Program-made: the position numbers and the translations under genes | The notes under the pieces: generated by a model | Database searches by the model: none | The model's input: only the letters and a program-made list of their open reading frames with translations | Told to the model about the DNA's origin: nothing | Part shown: positions 33,633 to 42,322 of the stretch, piece after piece | Layout of the letters: each line of letters begins with the position of its first letter | Numbering within the stretch: the first letter of the stretch is position 1 | Origin: Solibacteraceae bacterium | GTDB lineage: Bacteria > Acidobacteriota > Terriglobia > Bryobacterales > Bryobacteraceae | NCBI GenBank assembly: GCA_021324015.1 | Contig: JAJPJX010000146.1 | Location: 1 to 64,000, forward strand | Direction: 5' to 3' | DNA length: 64,000 nucleotides

Positions 33633-35477
33633 CTAAAAAATGAAGCTCAGCCCGCCGCGGAAGGCCCGGGGGGTCTGCATCAGCAGGACCCTTCTTCCGT
33701 TCGCCGTGGAGAGCGGCAGATACCCCTGCGCCAGCAGGTTGCGCAGATCGGCGGTCACTTCCATGCGCCAGGGCAGAATCGACAGGCCGGGAATGGGTTG
33801 GCGGAAGTAGAGATTCAAGCCCGGTTCGGGCCGCATGACCTGCGTCGAGTAAAGCACCCCGGGAGACGCCATGGGCCGGTCGGTCCATTGGTAGCTGGCG
33901 ATCATGTGCGTGCCGGTCCAGGGGGAGGTGGCGGTGACACGCGCGGTGGCGGTGTTCGCCCGGCTGGCGCGGATCATGGACCGCAAATCGTCGGGACTCG
34001 CGCTGGCCAGCTCCTGGCCGCTCAGCGTCAGGGCGCCGATGGATCCGTACATGAGTGTCGCGCTGAGGTGGTCGCCCAGGAACTGTGTCACTGCCGCGGT
34101 ATACCCGTTGGTTTGATAATCGCCGCCGTTGAAGACTGAGTAGCCCGAAAGCAGGTCAGGCAGCAGGTCTGTACCGCCATAGAGACCCTGCGGCGCGGCG
34201 ACGGTCAGCGCCGCATTCGTGACCGACTCATGATACGCGCCCAAGCTGTAGGTGCGCGAGCCGATCTTCCGCGAGTAGGTCATCTCAAAATCGTCTCCAC
34301 GCTGCACTTGCGTCCGGCCATCCCGCATGGAGACGCGCGGGAACATTCCCAGCGCCCCCAGGTCACGCTGTAGTTCGGTGCCTGCCTGCGCATCCAGTTC
34401 CGCCGGGCTGTTGGCCACCGCCAGGTCCGGGCGGGCATTGCCGGACGTATACACGAACTCGACTGTCCCGTTTTCTCCCAAGTCGTAGGTCAGCCGGGCG
34501 TAAGGGCTGAAGTAGTTCAGGCGCTCCAGGAACGACACCGAATCCATGGCGAAGCCGTATTGGAGCGAGAGGTTATCGGTGAGGCGCTGATGCTGGTCGA
34601 AGCTCACCGATAGGCTGCGCATAGCCGGCAGTGAGGAATTGCCCGCGGTGAGACCTTCCGCCAGCCGCCCGGGCAGGAACAATTGGCGCATCGTGACGGC
34701 CACCTGCGGGCCATCCGGGTTGTTGCTGCGGCTGAAACTGGTGCGGAAGGCGGCCGAGGGCATGCCGGACTGGGAGCCTGAGCCCAGGTTGCCGCTGAAC
34801 TGGAGGGCATTCTTGCCGAACAGCGAGGTCGCCAGCGCGAAGGCCGTACCCAGGTCCGAGCTGCCCATCCCGGGCTCCGGCCCACTGCCTCCCGCGGCCA
34901 GGTTCACCACGCCGCGAGTATCCGAAAAGATGGCGGTGTGCTCTTCTTGCCCCAGATCCGGCCGCCGTCCCGGAAGCAGGCGCAGCACCGGCCGCGTGGA
35001 ACTGGCGGTGCGGAGCACCCATTTCCATTCGTCCGTCATGACGGCCGGCTGCTCGGCCGAACCAGGGCGAACCAGTTGAATGGAACTGAACAGCGTGGCC
35101 AGGCTGACACTAAAAAAACTGCGTATGCCCGGCTGCACCAGGATGCGGGACTTGACGGCGGGAACGAAGCTGGCCAGCGTGACACGGATGGAATAGAGGT
35201 CCGGCGCCAGGCCGGCGAACGTGAACTCGCCGCGTTCGTTGGTGAGGCCTTTTTCGTAGAGGCGATCCTGCCGGTTGTAGAGCAGGACCGTGGCTCCCAT
35301 TTGCGGGATGCCCGCCGTGTCAGTGACCAGACCGGCGATCACGCCCGCCATCGGTGGAGCAACGGCCCCCCGCGCCGGGGGCGCGGGCGCGACCCACAAC
35401 AAACCCGCAAACAGCCAGGCAACCGAATTGTGCGTCTTCAGCCACATGCGGGTGGACGCATCTCCCGGCGGGCGCAT
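33633..35477 (-). CDS. Carboxypeptidase-regulatory-domain outer-membrane barrel protein
   Basis: A 614-residue exported protein. A signal sequence (SVAWLFAGLLWVAPAPPARG) precedes a carboxypeptidase-regulatory sandwich at about 45-130 (GLVTDTAGIPQMGATVLL). The remainder is rich in alternating strands and ends in Phe (GGLSFIF), consistent with an outer-membrane barrel. Unlike the two Oar-like receptors it is short and no plug motif is seen, so it may be a barrel without active TonB gating. ATG 35447 is an alternative start. It lies 13 bases after the GWxTD gene and is probably expressed with it. Confidence 0.7.
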   Translation of the reverse strand: MRPPGDASTRMWLKTHNSVAWLFAGLLWVAPAPPARGAVAPPMAGVIAGLVTDTAGIPQMGATVLLYNRQDRLYEKGLTNERGEFTFAGLAPDLYSIRVTLASFVPAVKSRILVQPGIRSFFSVSLATLFSSIQLVRPGSAEQPAVMTDEWKWVLRTASSTRPVLRLLPGRRPDLGQEEHTAIFSDTRGVVNLAAGGSGPEPGMGSSDLGTAFALATSLFGKNALQFSGNLGSGSQSGMPSAAFRTSFSRSNNPDGPQVAVTMRQLFLPGRLAEGLTAGNSSLPAMRSLSVSFDQHQRLTDNLSLQYGFAMDSVSFLERLNYFSPYARLTYDLGENGTVEFVYTSGNARPDLAVANSPAELDAQAGTELQRDLGALGMFPRVSMRDGRTQVQRGDDFEMTYSRKIGSRTYSLGAYHESVTNAALTVAAPQGLYGGTDLLPDLLSGYSVFNGGDYQTNGYTAAVTQFLGDHLSATLMYGSIGALTLSGQELASASPDDLRSMIRASRANTATARVTATSPWTGTHMIASYQWTDRPMASPGVLYSTQVMRPEPGLNLYFRQPIPGLSILPWRMEVTADLRNLLAQGYLPLSTANGRRVLLMQTPRAFRGGLSFIF

Positions 35478-35490
35478 GGCCCGCCGAGCC

Positions 35491-37167
35491 TTAGTTTACC
35501 GTAAATTGCGCACTCGGTGTTAGGGTCTGATTTCTTAATTTATCCGTGACCTTCAGCTTCAGGGTGTACTGGCCCGGAGCCAAGGCCTTGAGCGGCAGCA
35601 GCTTTTCTATCGTCACCTGGGAAGCCGAAGCATCCGGCAGGTTGATGACCTCCTCGGTGAAATCGAAAATCTTCTCGTTGCTGCCGTTCTTGACCACTTC
35701 GTACTCGATCTGCCCGCTCGGCTTGTGAGTCTTCTGGTCGGCCTCGAAGTTATAGAGCTTCAGATAGATACCCATTTTTTCGTCGCGCTTGAAGCTCTCC
35801 GTGACGCGCGGCCGCACCTTGGTGGAGCCGATCACGAACTGGCCGGTGCCAATGCTGCGGGTGGGGACCTTCTCGATGAGGTCGGCCAGCACCAGGGTGC
35901 TGCTGGCCAGTTTCTCCGCGTCCGGCCGGGGCACGTTCAGGGCCACTTCGTAGTTGTTCATGTTGCCGCCCACCACATCCTTGGAAACCACGTTCAGGCG
36001 GTAGGTGCCGGGGGCCAGAGCCAACTGCTTCTGGTAGATCGAAGACCGCTGGCTCATGGCTTGCAGCATCTCGGTGGGGCTGTCCACGGTCACCGTATCC
36101 TCGAAGACCTGCACCACGCGGCGCGTCATGGTGGTGATGCGACCGTAGATATTGACCACAGCCTTTTGCACGCCCTCCTTGGCCTGGAAGTTCAGGTCCT
36201 TGTTCTCATACTGGAGGGTGATATTGGTAAGGACGGAGGCGTCGGTGAGCGGGAAATAGTCCACCCGCGCCTTCATGGGCAGGATGTTGAAGGTGATCTT
36301 GGAGTTGACCTCCGCTTCCAGGTCTTTGAACTTGATCACCGGCGGTTTCTGCAGCTTGGCGTACTGCTCCAGGCGGGTGAACTCATTCATGCTCTCGGGA
36401 GTTCCGCCGAACGCCGTGCCCAGGTGGGTGCCGTCGGTACGGTTGAAGCGGTCGGTCTTAGAGGCCAGGCCCATCTGCTCCATGAGAGTCAAGCCCGCGT
36501 TGGGCACATACAGCAGGGCGTCCTTTTCGGACGGGTCCATGGTCATGTGATACTCGCCGGTCATGGTCGGGTCCACGAACTCGATAATGATGTTCGTGCC
36601 GATGCCCTCGATGTAGCGATATCGCCAATCCTCGAACGGGTAGGTCGAAGTCGTGCCGCCGCCTTCTTCCGGGGGACGCTCGTAGGTGCCGCCAGAGGGG
36701 TGCGACTCGATTTCATCCGGTGGGCCGAAGGTGATGTAAATGCGTCCGCGGTCGGTCTTCCACCCGGGGATGCCCGAGGCGTAGTGTTCGTTGGCGTACG
36801 CGATCCGGCGGTAGTGCTCTTCCTTGAACTCGTTCTCGATGGTGTCCGGGGTGGGGTCGCGGCGCAGCCAGAACTGCTCGATGAACTGCTCCCGTTCCTC
36901 GTCGGTCTGGAGGCGCTTGAAAGCCGCCCGCTCCTCATCGGTGATGATGTAGGCGACGTCCTCGTTCAGCCACTTGCGGTAAGGCGTTTCCAGTTCTTTG
37001 CGGAGCTTCTCTTCGCGCTTCCGTTTCTCCTTTTCGGAAAGCGGTTTGGCGACGGTCTCGCGCGACGTGCTGGAATCGTTCTTGGCCTTTTTATCGGCCG
37101 CAAGCGCACTACCGGCTACGAACAACCCGAGAGTGATGTAAGAGACCCAAAGGCGTGCCGAAGTCAT
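35491..37167 (-). CDS. GWxTD domain-containing protein
   Basis: A 558-residue exported protein. A signal peptide ends near GSALAA, then a charged Lys/Glu segment leads into the GWxTD domain at about 60-210, with the signature G-W-K-T-D followed by RGRIYITFGPPDEIES. The GWxTD domain is widespread in Acidobacteria and Bacteroidetes but has no established function. The C-terminal 300 residues look like beta-sandwich domains (ALAPGTYRLNVVSKDVVGGN; LKALAPGQYTLKLKVTDKL). A promoter lies upstream at 37208-37237. Confidence 0.88.
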   Translation of the reverse strand: MTSARLWVSYITLGLFVAGSALAADKKAKNDSSTSRETVAKPLSEKEKRKREEKLRKELETPYRKWLNEDVAYIITDEERAAFKRLQTDEEREQFIEQFWLRRDPTPDTIENEFKEEHYRRIAYANEHYASGIPGWKTDRGRIYITFGPPDEIESHPSGGTYERPPEEGGGTTSTYPFEDWRYRYIEGIGTNIIIEFVDPTMTGEYHMTMDPSEKDALLYVPNAGLTLMEQMGLASKTDRFNRTDGTHLGTAFGGTPESMNEFTRLEQYAKLQKPPVIKFKDLEAEVNSKITFNILPMKARVDYFPLTDASVLTNITLQYENKDLNFQAKEGVQKAVVNIYGRITTMTRRVVQVFEDTVTVDSPTEMLQAMSQRSSIYQKQLALAPGTYRLNVVSKDVVGGNMNNYEVALNVPRPDAEKLASSTLVLADLIEKVPTRSIGTGQFVIGSTKVRPRVTESFKRDEKMGIYLKLYNFEADQKTHKPSGQIEYEVVKNGSNEKIFDFTEEVINLPDASASQVTIEKLLPLKALAPGQYTLKLKVTDKLRNQTLTPSAQFTVN

Positions 37168-37207
37168 ACGCTCACCACTTCCTGACCGGACTCTGCGATG
37201 TTAATTC

Positions 37208-37237
37208 ATTGTACGGTCGATTTTTCAACAGCGTCAA
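37208..37237 (-). promoter_or_regulatory. Sigma-70-type promoter for the GWxTD gene
   Basis: On the minus strand TTGACG (37237-37232) and TACAAT (37213-37208) are separated by 18 bases, upstream of the GWxTD start at 37167, predicting a leader of about 35 bases. Confidence 0.55.
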
Positions 37238-37269
37238 GCCGGGCGGAAGCCTCACAGTGGGCGGGGAAC

Positions 37270-38283
37270 TCACACCCGGGAGCGCAGCGCCGGATCGCCG
37301 GCTTTGGCGGCTTCCACCATGCCCAACAGACGGTCCTCAAAGGCGAAATCCACACTCCGCTTAGGCTGGCGGACGTACCAGCGGTAGGTTTCCTTGAGGC
37401 CGCGCTCGAAGGGGGTGGGGCGGATCCCCAGGACCCGCGCGACCTTGGTGACGTTCTCGGTGATGGGCGGCAGGTCGAAATAGTGGCCGAAGTAAGCCGG
37501 TTCCCCCATGGGATTGCCGCCCCCCTGGCTGATGACCTCGCGGGGGATGCGCACGATTTGCGGTTCAACGCCCGCGGCTTTGGCCAGGGCGCGCAGCAGA
37601 TCCGCCTGGGTGACAGGCCGCTCGCTGCCGATGTTGAAGGCTTCGCCCACGGCGGCGGGATTCTCCATGGCTTCCCGGCAGGCTTCCACCAGGTCCTTGA
37701 CATAGACGAACTGCATCAGGCGGTAGCCGTCGCCGGGGAGAATGACAGGCCGTCCGGCGCGCAGCCGGTCCCAGAAGAAGGCTTCCCGGTAGAACGGGTT
37801 GCGCGGCCCGTAGACGAAAGGCGGGCGAAAGGTGACCACCGGCAGGCCGCGCCGCTGGTGCAGGCGGAACAGCATGCGCTCGCTCATGGCCTTATTGCGC
37901 ACATAGGGATCGGGGTGCTGGTCCGGCGCCAGGGGGTCGCCCTCGTAGTGGTTCAGCCCGTCGCCGTAGGCCGCCACGCTGGACATGAAAATGTAGCGCG
38001 TCAGGCGGTCGCCGCAGGCGTGCACGGTGGCTTCCACCTGGGCGGCCGTGGTGCCGCGCTCCCAGTCGTACACGTTGTCGAAAACCACATCGAAGCGGCG
38101 GCCCGCCAGAACCTCCTTCAGAGAGGCCGCGTCGTTGCGGTCGGCCACCAGACCTTGCACGCGCCGGCCCAGGTCGTGCGTGGGCTTGCGGTGCAACACG
38201 GCGACACTGTGCCCGGCCTTGAGCAATTCCTCCACCAGGAGGCGGCCGATGAACAAGGTGCCGCCGATGACGAGAACTTTCAT
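37270..38283 (-). CDS. NAD-dependent epimerase/dehydratase (extended SDR)
   Basis: A 337-residue extended short-chain dehydrogenase. The cofactor motif GGTLFIGRLL is at residues 8-17, the strand RYIFMSSVAAYG carries the Ser, and the catalytic Tyr and Lys are in PYVRNKAMSE. The glycine motif ends in GR rather than the common GxxGxxG, and the overall shape resembles NAD-epimerase-like proteins that act on sugar nucleotides or related sugars. It lies 33 bases after the inositol-phosphate synthase gene on the same strand, so a shared promoter is likely. Confidence 0.85.
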   Translation of the reverse strand: MKVLVIGGTLFIGRLLVEELLKAGHSVAVLHRKPTHDLGRRVQGLVADRNDAASLKEVLAGRRFDVVFDNVYDWERGTTAAQVEATVHACGDRLTRYIFMSSVAAYGDGLNHYEGDPLAPDQHPDPYVRNKAMSERMLFRLHQRRGLPVVTFRPPFVYGPRNPFYREAFFWDRLRAGRPVILPGDGYRLMQFVYVKDLVEACREAMENPAAVGEAFNIGSERPVTQADLLRALAKAAGVEPQIVRIPREVISQGGGNPMGEPAYFGHYFDLPPITENVTKVARVLGIRPTPFERGLKETYRWYVRQPKRSVDFAFEDRLLGMVEAAKAGDPALRSRV

Positions 38284-38316
38284 AACGGGAAGTGAAACCG
38301 GGACGACGCCCGCCGT

Positions 38317-39636
38317 TTAATCGTAGTATTCCAGGCCGAGGTGCGTAATCAAAGTTTCGCCGCGCATCCAGCGCAAGGTGTTTTTCAGCTTCATCAACTG
38401 GATGAAGATATCGTGTTCGGGATAGAGGCCGGGGGCGGTCATGGGCGCCTTGAAATAGAACGACAGCCACTCCTGCACACCGCGCATGCCGGCGCGCTGC
38501 GCCAGGTCCAGGAACAACACCAGGTCGAGCACCAGCGGCGCCGCCAGAATGGAGTCGCGGCACAGGAAATCGATCTTGATCTGCATGGGATAGCCCAGCC
38601 AGCCGAAGATATCGATGTTGTCCCAGCCTTCCTTGGCGTCGCCGCGGGGCGGGTAGTAGTTAATGCGCACCTTGTGGTAGATGTGCTCGTAGAGTTCCGG
38701 GTACAGGTCCGGCTGGAGGATCTGCTCGAGCGCGGAGAGCTTGGACTCCTCCTTGGACTTGAACGAGCCGGGGTCGTCCAGCACCTCGCCGTCGCGGTTG
38801 CCCAAGATGTTGGTGGAGAACCAGCCGTGGACGCCCAGCATGCGCGATTTCAGCCCCGGGGCGATCAGGGTCTTCATGAAGGTCTGGCCGGTCTTGAAGT
38901 CCTTGCCGCAGACCGGCAGATGGCGTTCGCGGGCCAGTTCCAGCAGGGCCGGGGTATCCACGGTGAGGTGCGGCGCGCCGTTGGCGTACGGCACGCCGGA
39001 TTTCAGGGCGGCGTAGGCGTAGATCTGGCTGGGGGAAATTTCGGGATCGTTCTTCTGCAGCCCGCACTCAAAATCCTTCAGCGTGGCGTGGACCGGGGCG
39101 GGGGTATGGAACACCTCGGTGGAGCCGCACCAGATCATCACCAGGCGGGCGGCGCCGGTGCGCTCGCGGAAGCGCCGGATGTCGTCCATGAGCATCTCGG
39201 CATGCTCCATCTTGGAGGCTGGCGGCTTGACGTTGGGCCCGTGGATGCGGCGGACGTATTCCTGGTCGAAGACCGCCCGCATGGGCTGAATGGCGGCCAG
39301 CGGCTCTTTGAGCTTTGCCAGCAGGGGTGTTTCGAGCACGCCAGCCTTGTCGGCCGCCTGGTAGCAGTTGTCCTCGTAGATATCCCAGGTCCCGAAGACC
39401 AGGTCTTCAAGCCTGGCGAGCGGGACAAAGTCCTTGATCCGGGGAGTCCGTCCTTCGGTCCGCTTCCCCAGCCGGATGGTCGCAAGCTGCGTCACCGAGC
39501 CGATGGGTTTGGCCAGGCCGCGCTTGACGGCTTCCACGCCGGCGATGAATGTGGTGGTGACCGCACCCATGCCGGGAATCAGGATGCCGAGTTTCCCTTC
39601 CGTGGGTGCGATCTGGACGTTCTCGTTGGTGGACAA
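38317..39636 (-). CDS. ino1: Inositol-3-phosphate synthase
   Basis: A 439-residue protein of the myo-inositol-1-phosphate synthase family, which turns glucose 6-phosphate into inositol 1(3)-phosphate with NAD as a bound cofactor. Supporting segments are the N-terminal ILIPGMGAVTTTFIAGVEA, the central GKDFKTGQTFMKTLIAPGL and the C-terminal IDIFGWLGYPMQIKIDFLC. The only reasonable start is TTG at 39636, since the next in-frame Met is residue 23 and would cut off the glycine motif; an AGGAGAGAAGG site lies upstream. Inositol phosphate would feed phospholipid or compatible-solute synthesis. The HisN-like phosphatase at 49294 might help but is distant. Confidence 0.9.
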   Translation of the reverse strand: MSTNENVQIAPTEGKLGILIPGMGAVTTTFIAGVEAVKRGLAKPIGSVTQLATIRLGKRTEGRTPRIKDFVPLARLEDLVFGTWDIYEDNCYQAADKAGVLETPLLAKLKEPLAAIQPMRAVFDQEYVRRIHGPNVKPPASKMEHAEMLMDDIRRFRERTGAARLVMIWCGSTEVFHTPAPVHATLKDFECGLQKNDPEISPSQIYAYAALKSGVPYANGAPHLTVDTPALLELARERHLPVCGKDFKTGQTFMKTLIAPGLKSRMLGVHGWFSTNILGNRDGEVLDDPGSFKSKEESKLSALEQILQPDLYPELYEHIYHKVRINYYPPRGDAKEGWDNIDIFGWLGYPMQIKIDFLCRDSILAAPLVLDLVLFLDLAQRAGMRGVQEWLSFYFKAPMTAPGLYPEHDIFIQLMKLKNTLRWMRGETLITHLGLEYYD

Positions 39637-39715
39637 GACCTTCTCTCCTTGTTTCGGGTGGGCAAGCCGCGCGGCCTGGGCCGGGCAGCAAAAAAGCCGT
39701 GATTAGCCGAAATGC

Positions 39716-39722
39716 TATAATA
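39716..39722. promoter_or_regulatory. Overlapping divergent -10 boxes between ino1 and the LytTR gene
   Basis: TATAAT (39716-39721) is 9 bases before the ATG of the response regulator and implies a leaderless message. On the minus strand TATTAT (39722-39717) overlaps it and faces ino1, giving a leader of about 75 bases. No clear -35 element. Confidence 0.5.
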
Positions 39723-39730
39723 CCAACTCA

Positions 39731-40501
39731 ATGCGAGAGCGCGCGACGGCTACACTTACGACCGTTATTGTAGACGACGAGCAGCTTGCCTGCGACGAAC
39801 TGGCCTACCTGTTGCGGGACTTTCCTGAAGTGGAACTCGCCGCCACCGGCACCAACGGCTTGGAAGCCGTCCAGTTGATCCAGAAGCTGGAGCCGGATCT
39901 GGTGTTTCTGGACGTGCACATGCCGGGGATCGACGGGTTGGGGGTAGTCCGGCAGCTTCGCGAGAAGAACATCGACCTGCCGTATTTTATTTTCGTGACG
40001 GCCTACGATCAGTATGCCGTGCAAGCCTTCCGGCTGGAGGCCATGGACTACCTGCTGAAGCCGGTGGACAAGGCCAGGCTGGCGGAGACCATCGAGCGGG
40101 CGCGGCGGGCGGTGCAGGACCGGCAAAAGGTGCACATTCCCGAGCCGCAGCGGATGGGCGCCGCGCGCTCGAAGCTGCTGGTGCGCAATGGAAACCGCAA
40201 TTTCATCGTGGACGCGCAGGACGTCATCTACGCCACCATCGACAACGGTCTCATCACGCTGGTGGCCAGCAACGTGGAAGGCCACTCCAACTACCGCACC
40301 ATCGAAGACCTGCAGGCCAACCTGGACAAGGACACCTTCTGGCGGGTGCACCGCTCCTACCTGGTGAACATTAACAAAATCAAGGAAGTCGTGCCCTGGT
40401 TCAAGTCCAGCTACCAGTTGCGCATGGATGACAAAAAGCACACGGAGATCCCGGTAAGCCGGGTGCAGACACGTAGACTGAGGGAATTGCTGAAGCTGTA
40501 G
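39731..40501 (+). CDS. LytTR-family response regulator
   Basis: A 256-residue two-domain regulator. The receiver has D15/D16, the phospho-acceptor D61 (LVFLDVHMPGIDG), T90 (FVTAYD) and K110 (YLLKPVD). The LytTR DNA-binding domain occupies about 150-253 (LLVRNGNRNFIVDAQDVIY, FWRVHRSYLVNINKI, IPVSRVQTRRLRELL). It should control transcription after phosphorylation by a histidine kinase, but none is encoded here, so the partner is elsewhere. The ATG has a perfect TATAAT 9 bases upstream and no ribosome-binding site. A hairpin follows the stop. Confidence 0.93.
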   Translation: MRERATATLTTVIVDDEQLACDELAYLLRDFPEVELAATGTNGLEAVQLIQKLEPDLVFLDVHMPGIDGLGVVRQLREKNIDLPYFIFVTAYDQYAVQAFRLEAMDYLLKPVDKARLAETIERARRAVQDRQKVHIPEPQRMGAARSKLLVRNGNRNFIVDAQDVIYATIDNGLITLVASNVEGHSNYRTIEDLQANLDKDTFWRVHRSYLVNINKIKEVVPWFKSSYQLRMDDKKHTEIPVSRVQTRRLRELLKL

Positions 40502-40506
40502 GGAGA

Positions 40507-40551
40507 GGACAGGCGCAGTCCGCCTGTCCCGCGGGTTCCTTATTTCTTTTT
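40507..40551 (+). terminator. Probable terminator after the LytTR gene
   Basis: GGACAGGCG (40507-40515) pairs with CGCCTGTCC (40521-40529) around a 5-base loop, 6 bases after the stop codon. It is followed by a T-rich stretch ending in TTCTTTTT near 40551, which is farther from the stem than in ideal intrinsic terminators. Confidence 0.5.
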
Positions 40552-40559
40552 ACCTGCTT

Positions 40560-40780
40560 GCGGGATCGATCCCTGCCCCCGGCCAGGTACACCGGGGGCG
40601 CAAGTTCCGCCTGTGACGGTGAAACTCGGGTGGGCCCACCAACTACTGCGTTTTTCGCGGGTGCCGCGGCGACGGGCACCTCTTTCGATTTCAGAGTAAG
40701 GCCTGGGATGCGGCCCCGGCCGTCACGCGGCCGGTAAGTCATTGAAAAGCGGGCGCGGGAAATTTTTTTTCGAATGTGAA
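40560..40780 (+). ncRNA. Structured intergenic stretch, possible non-coding RNA
   Basis: No gene fits between 40502 and 40859. Within it are three strong hairpins: GCCCCCGG/CCGGGGGC (40575-40582 with 40592-40599), GGTGCC/GGCACC (40660-40665 with 40675-40680) and CCGGCCG/CGGCCGG (40716-40722 with 40728-40734), plus the palindrome GGTGGGCCCACC (40629-40640). The stretch ends in a run of eight T near 40770. Stem-rich, non-coding and T-terminated, it could be a small RNA of about 200 bases. I could not match it to 6S RNA, SRP RNA, RNase P, tmRNA or a known riboswitch, and the strand is uncertain. Confidence 0.25.
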
Positions 40781-40802
40781 TGCCTGCGGCCTGCGGGCAG
40801 AA

Positions 40803-40819
40803 GACCGCTTCCTGCGGTC
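40803..40819. repeat. Short hairpin repeat related to the dispersed repeat
   Basis: GACCGC and GCGGTC flank TTCCT. The core CCGCTTCCTGCGGT differs by one base from CCGCTCCCTGCGGT in the copy at 43650-43679, so it is likely a partial member of that repeat family. Confidence 0.4.
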
Positions 40820-40859
40820 ACAACGGCGCGATTAAGCTAGTGCTGGTGTTTGCAGCCCG

Positions 40860-41444
40860 CTACACCGGCACGCCTACGGACCACAGCAGGTAGCCGATGG
40901 CCTGGCGGACGCAGTTCCAGCGCTCGCGGAGGGAGCGGTGCTGCTTTTCGGGACGGGGAGAGCCATAAGCGGCGATGCCGCGGGCCTGGAGCATTTTCTT
41001 CACGCGATAGATGTGGTAGCCGTCGGAGACCACGATGGCGGATTTGAGGCCCATGCGGCGCAGGATCTCGGCGGCGGCGCCGATGGAATAGACCGTGGAG
41101 TCGCCCTGGTTTTCGACGATGATCATTTCCGAGGCCACGCCGTGGCTGATCAGGTAACTCCGGCCGACGGCGCCTTCCGTAAAGACAGGATCGCCGCCGG
41201 CGCCGCCGGTGGTCATGATGCGAGGCGCGAGCCGGCGCTCGTAGAGTTCCAGGGCGTGGTCCAGGCGGGCGCGGAGCACCGGGGAGGGCCGGCCACGGTA
41301 TTCGGCCGCGCCCAGCACCAGGATGACGTCCGCGGGCCGGGCCTCGTCACGGCCGGCCTGCCGCTCGATGCGGAGGGCCACCCCGGCCACCGCGAGCGCC
41401 ACGGCGGCGCATCCCACGCCGGCGATCCAAAAGAGCCGTTTCAT
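40860..41444 (-). CDS. YdcF/ElyC/SanA family membrane protein (DUF218)
   Basis: A 194-residue protein with one N-terminal membrane helix (WIAGVGCAAVALAVAGVAL) followed by a DUF218 domain. The family motifs are ADVILVLGAAEYRGRPSP, the conserved TTGGAGGDPVFTEGAV and the C-terminal AIVVSDGYHIYRVKKMLQARG. DUF218 proteins such as SanA and ElyC affect envelope integrity or peptidoglycan precursor supply, but their biochemistry is unresolved. It lies between the structured intergenic stretch and the divergent TrmH gene and seems monocistronic. Confidence 0.87.
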   Translation of the reverse strand: MKRLFWIAGVGCAAVALAVAGVALRIERQAGRDEARPADVILVLGAAEYRGRPSPVLRARLDHALELYERRLAPRIMTTGGAGGDPVFTEGAVGRSYLISHGVASEMIIVENQGDSTVYSIGAAAEILRRMGLKSAIVVSDGYHIYRVKKMLQARGIAAYGSPRPEKQHRSLRERWNCVRQAIGYLLWSVGVPV

Positions 41445-41490
41445 TGGCCTCGGGCAGTTCGTTCAGTAACATTATTGTAGAAAGAAGAGC

Positions 41491-42294
41491 ATGTCCAGGA
41501 CGGAGGCCATCACCAGCGCGGCCAATCCCCTGCTGAAGTCCGTGCGCCGCGCCATCGTGCGGGGGGAGTTGACCGCGGACGGGTTCGCCGTGGCGGAGAC
41601 CTTCCACCTGCTGGAGGAGGCGCTACGCAGCGACTGCGAGGTCAAGATCGTGCTGGCGGCCGCCTCGGTGGAGGCGGCGGTGGAAAAGCACGTGCGGCGG
41701 CTGGCGGGGATCAAAGTGGCCACGGCGCCGGACGCGCTGTTCCAAAGCGTGGCGGGCACGGAGACCAGCCAGGGAGTGATCGCGCTGGTGCGGCCGCCGG
41801 CCTGGACCTTGCAGCAGTTGTTCCGCGGGCGCAGCCTGGTAGTCGTGCTGGACGGATTGCAGGACCCGGGGAACGCGGGCACCATCGCGCGGGCGGCGGA
41901 GGCCTTCGGCGCCACCGGCATGATGTTCCTGAAGGGCACGGTGAGCCCCTTCAACGCCAAGACACTGCGGGCCTCGGCGGGCTCGCTGTTCCGGCTGCCG
42001 TTCGTGCACGGGATCGACGCGGCCCTGGCGCGGGCGGCGCTGCAACAGAACGGTGTGGAGGTGTATGCCGGCGTGCCGGGCGACCGGGACCGGGCGGTGC
42101 CGCTCGAGAAGGCGGACTGGACGCGCAAGTGCGGCCTAATCATCGGCAACGAGGCCCGCGGCGTGAGCCGGGAGATGCGCTCGGCGGCTTTGGACGTTTC
42201 GATTCCCACCGTGGGTGTGGAATCGCTGAACGCGGCGGTGGCGGCGGGCATTCTGCTGTATGAGGCCCGGCGCCAGCGGGCGCGGGAAGGATGA
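41491..42294 (+). CDS. TrmH-family (SpoU) RNA 2'-O-methyltransferase
   Basis: A 267-residue protein with an N-terminal substrate-binding domain (about 1-100) and a knotted SpoU methyltransferase domain. The three SpoU motifs are visible: LDGLQDPGNAGTIARAAEAFG, LIIGNEARGVS and VSIPTVGVESLNAAVAAGILLYE. It should methylate a ribose 2'-hydroxyl in rRNA or tRNA with S-adenosylmethionine. An AGAAGAG site precedes the ATG. The rarA gene begins 28 bases after its stop, so the two form an operon. Confidence 0.9.
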   Translation: MSRTEAITSAANPLLKSVRRAIVRGELTADGFAVAETFHLLEEALRSDCEVKIVLAAASVEAAVEKHVRRLAGIKVATAPDALFQSVAGTETSQGVIALVRPPAWTLQQLFRGRSLVVVLDGLQDPGNAGTIARAAEAFGATGMMFLKGTVSPFNAKTLRASAGSLFRLPFVHGIDAALARAALQQNGVEVYAGVPGDRDRAVPLEKADWTRKCGLIIGNEARGVSREMRSAALDVSIPTVGVESLNAAVAAGILLYEARRQRAREG

Positions 42295-42322
42295 CCGGCG
42301 CGAAACCGCCGGTCCTGTCTCT

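Larger units (their letters stand above)
40502..40859. other. 358-base gene-free stretch between LytTR and YdcF genes
   Basis: Holds the LytTR terminator-like hairpin, three further strong hairpins, a run of eight T and a partial copy of the dispersed repeat, but no supported coding sequence. An antisense frame over part of it (40401-40742) overlaps the LytTR gene and lacks coding features. Confidence 0.6.

Noticed and set aside
40401-40742. 113-residue minus-strand frame in the LytTR/YdcF gap
   Set aside because: Overlaps the LytTR gene and the hairpin-rich region, with no ribosome-binding site; the structure argues for RNA, not protein.
40560-40780. 6S RNA (ssrS)
   Set aside because: The length and hairpins fit loosely, but I could not draw the long central bubble and closing stem that define 6S RNA; kept only as an unassigned structured stretch.
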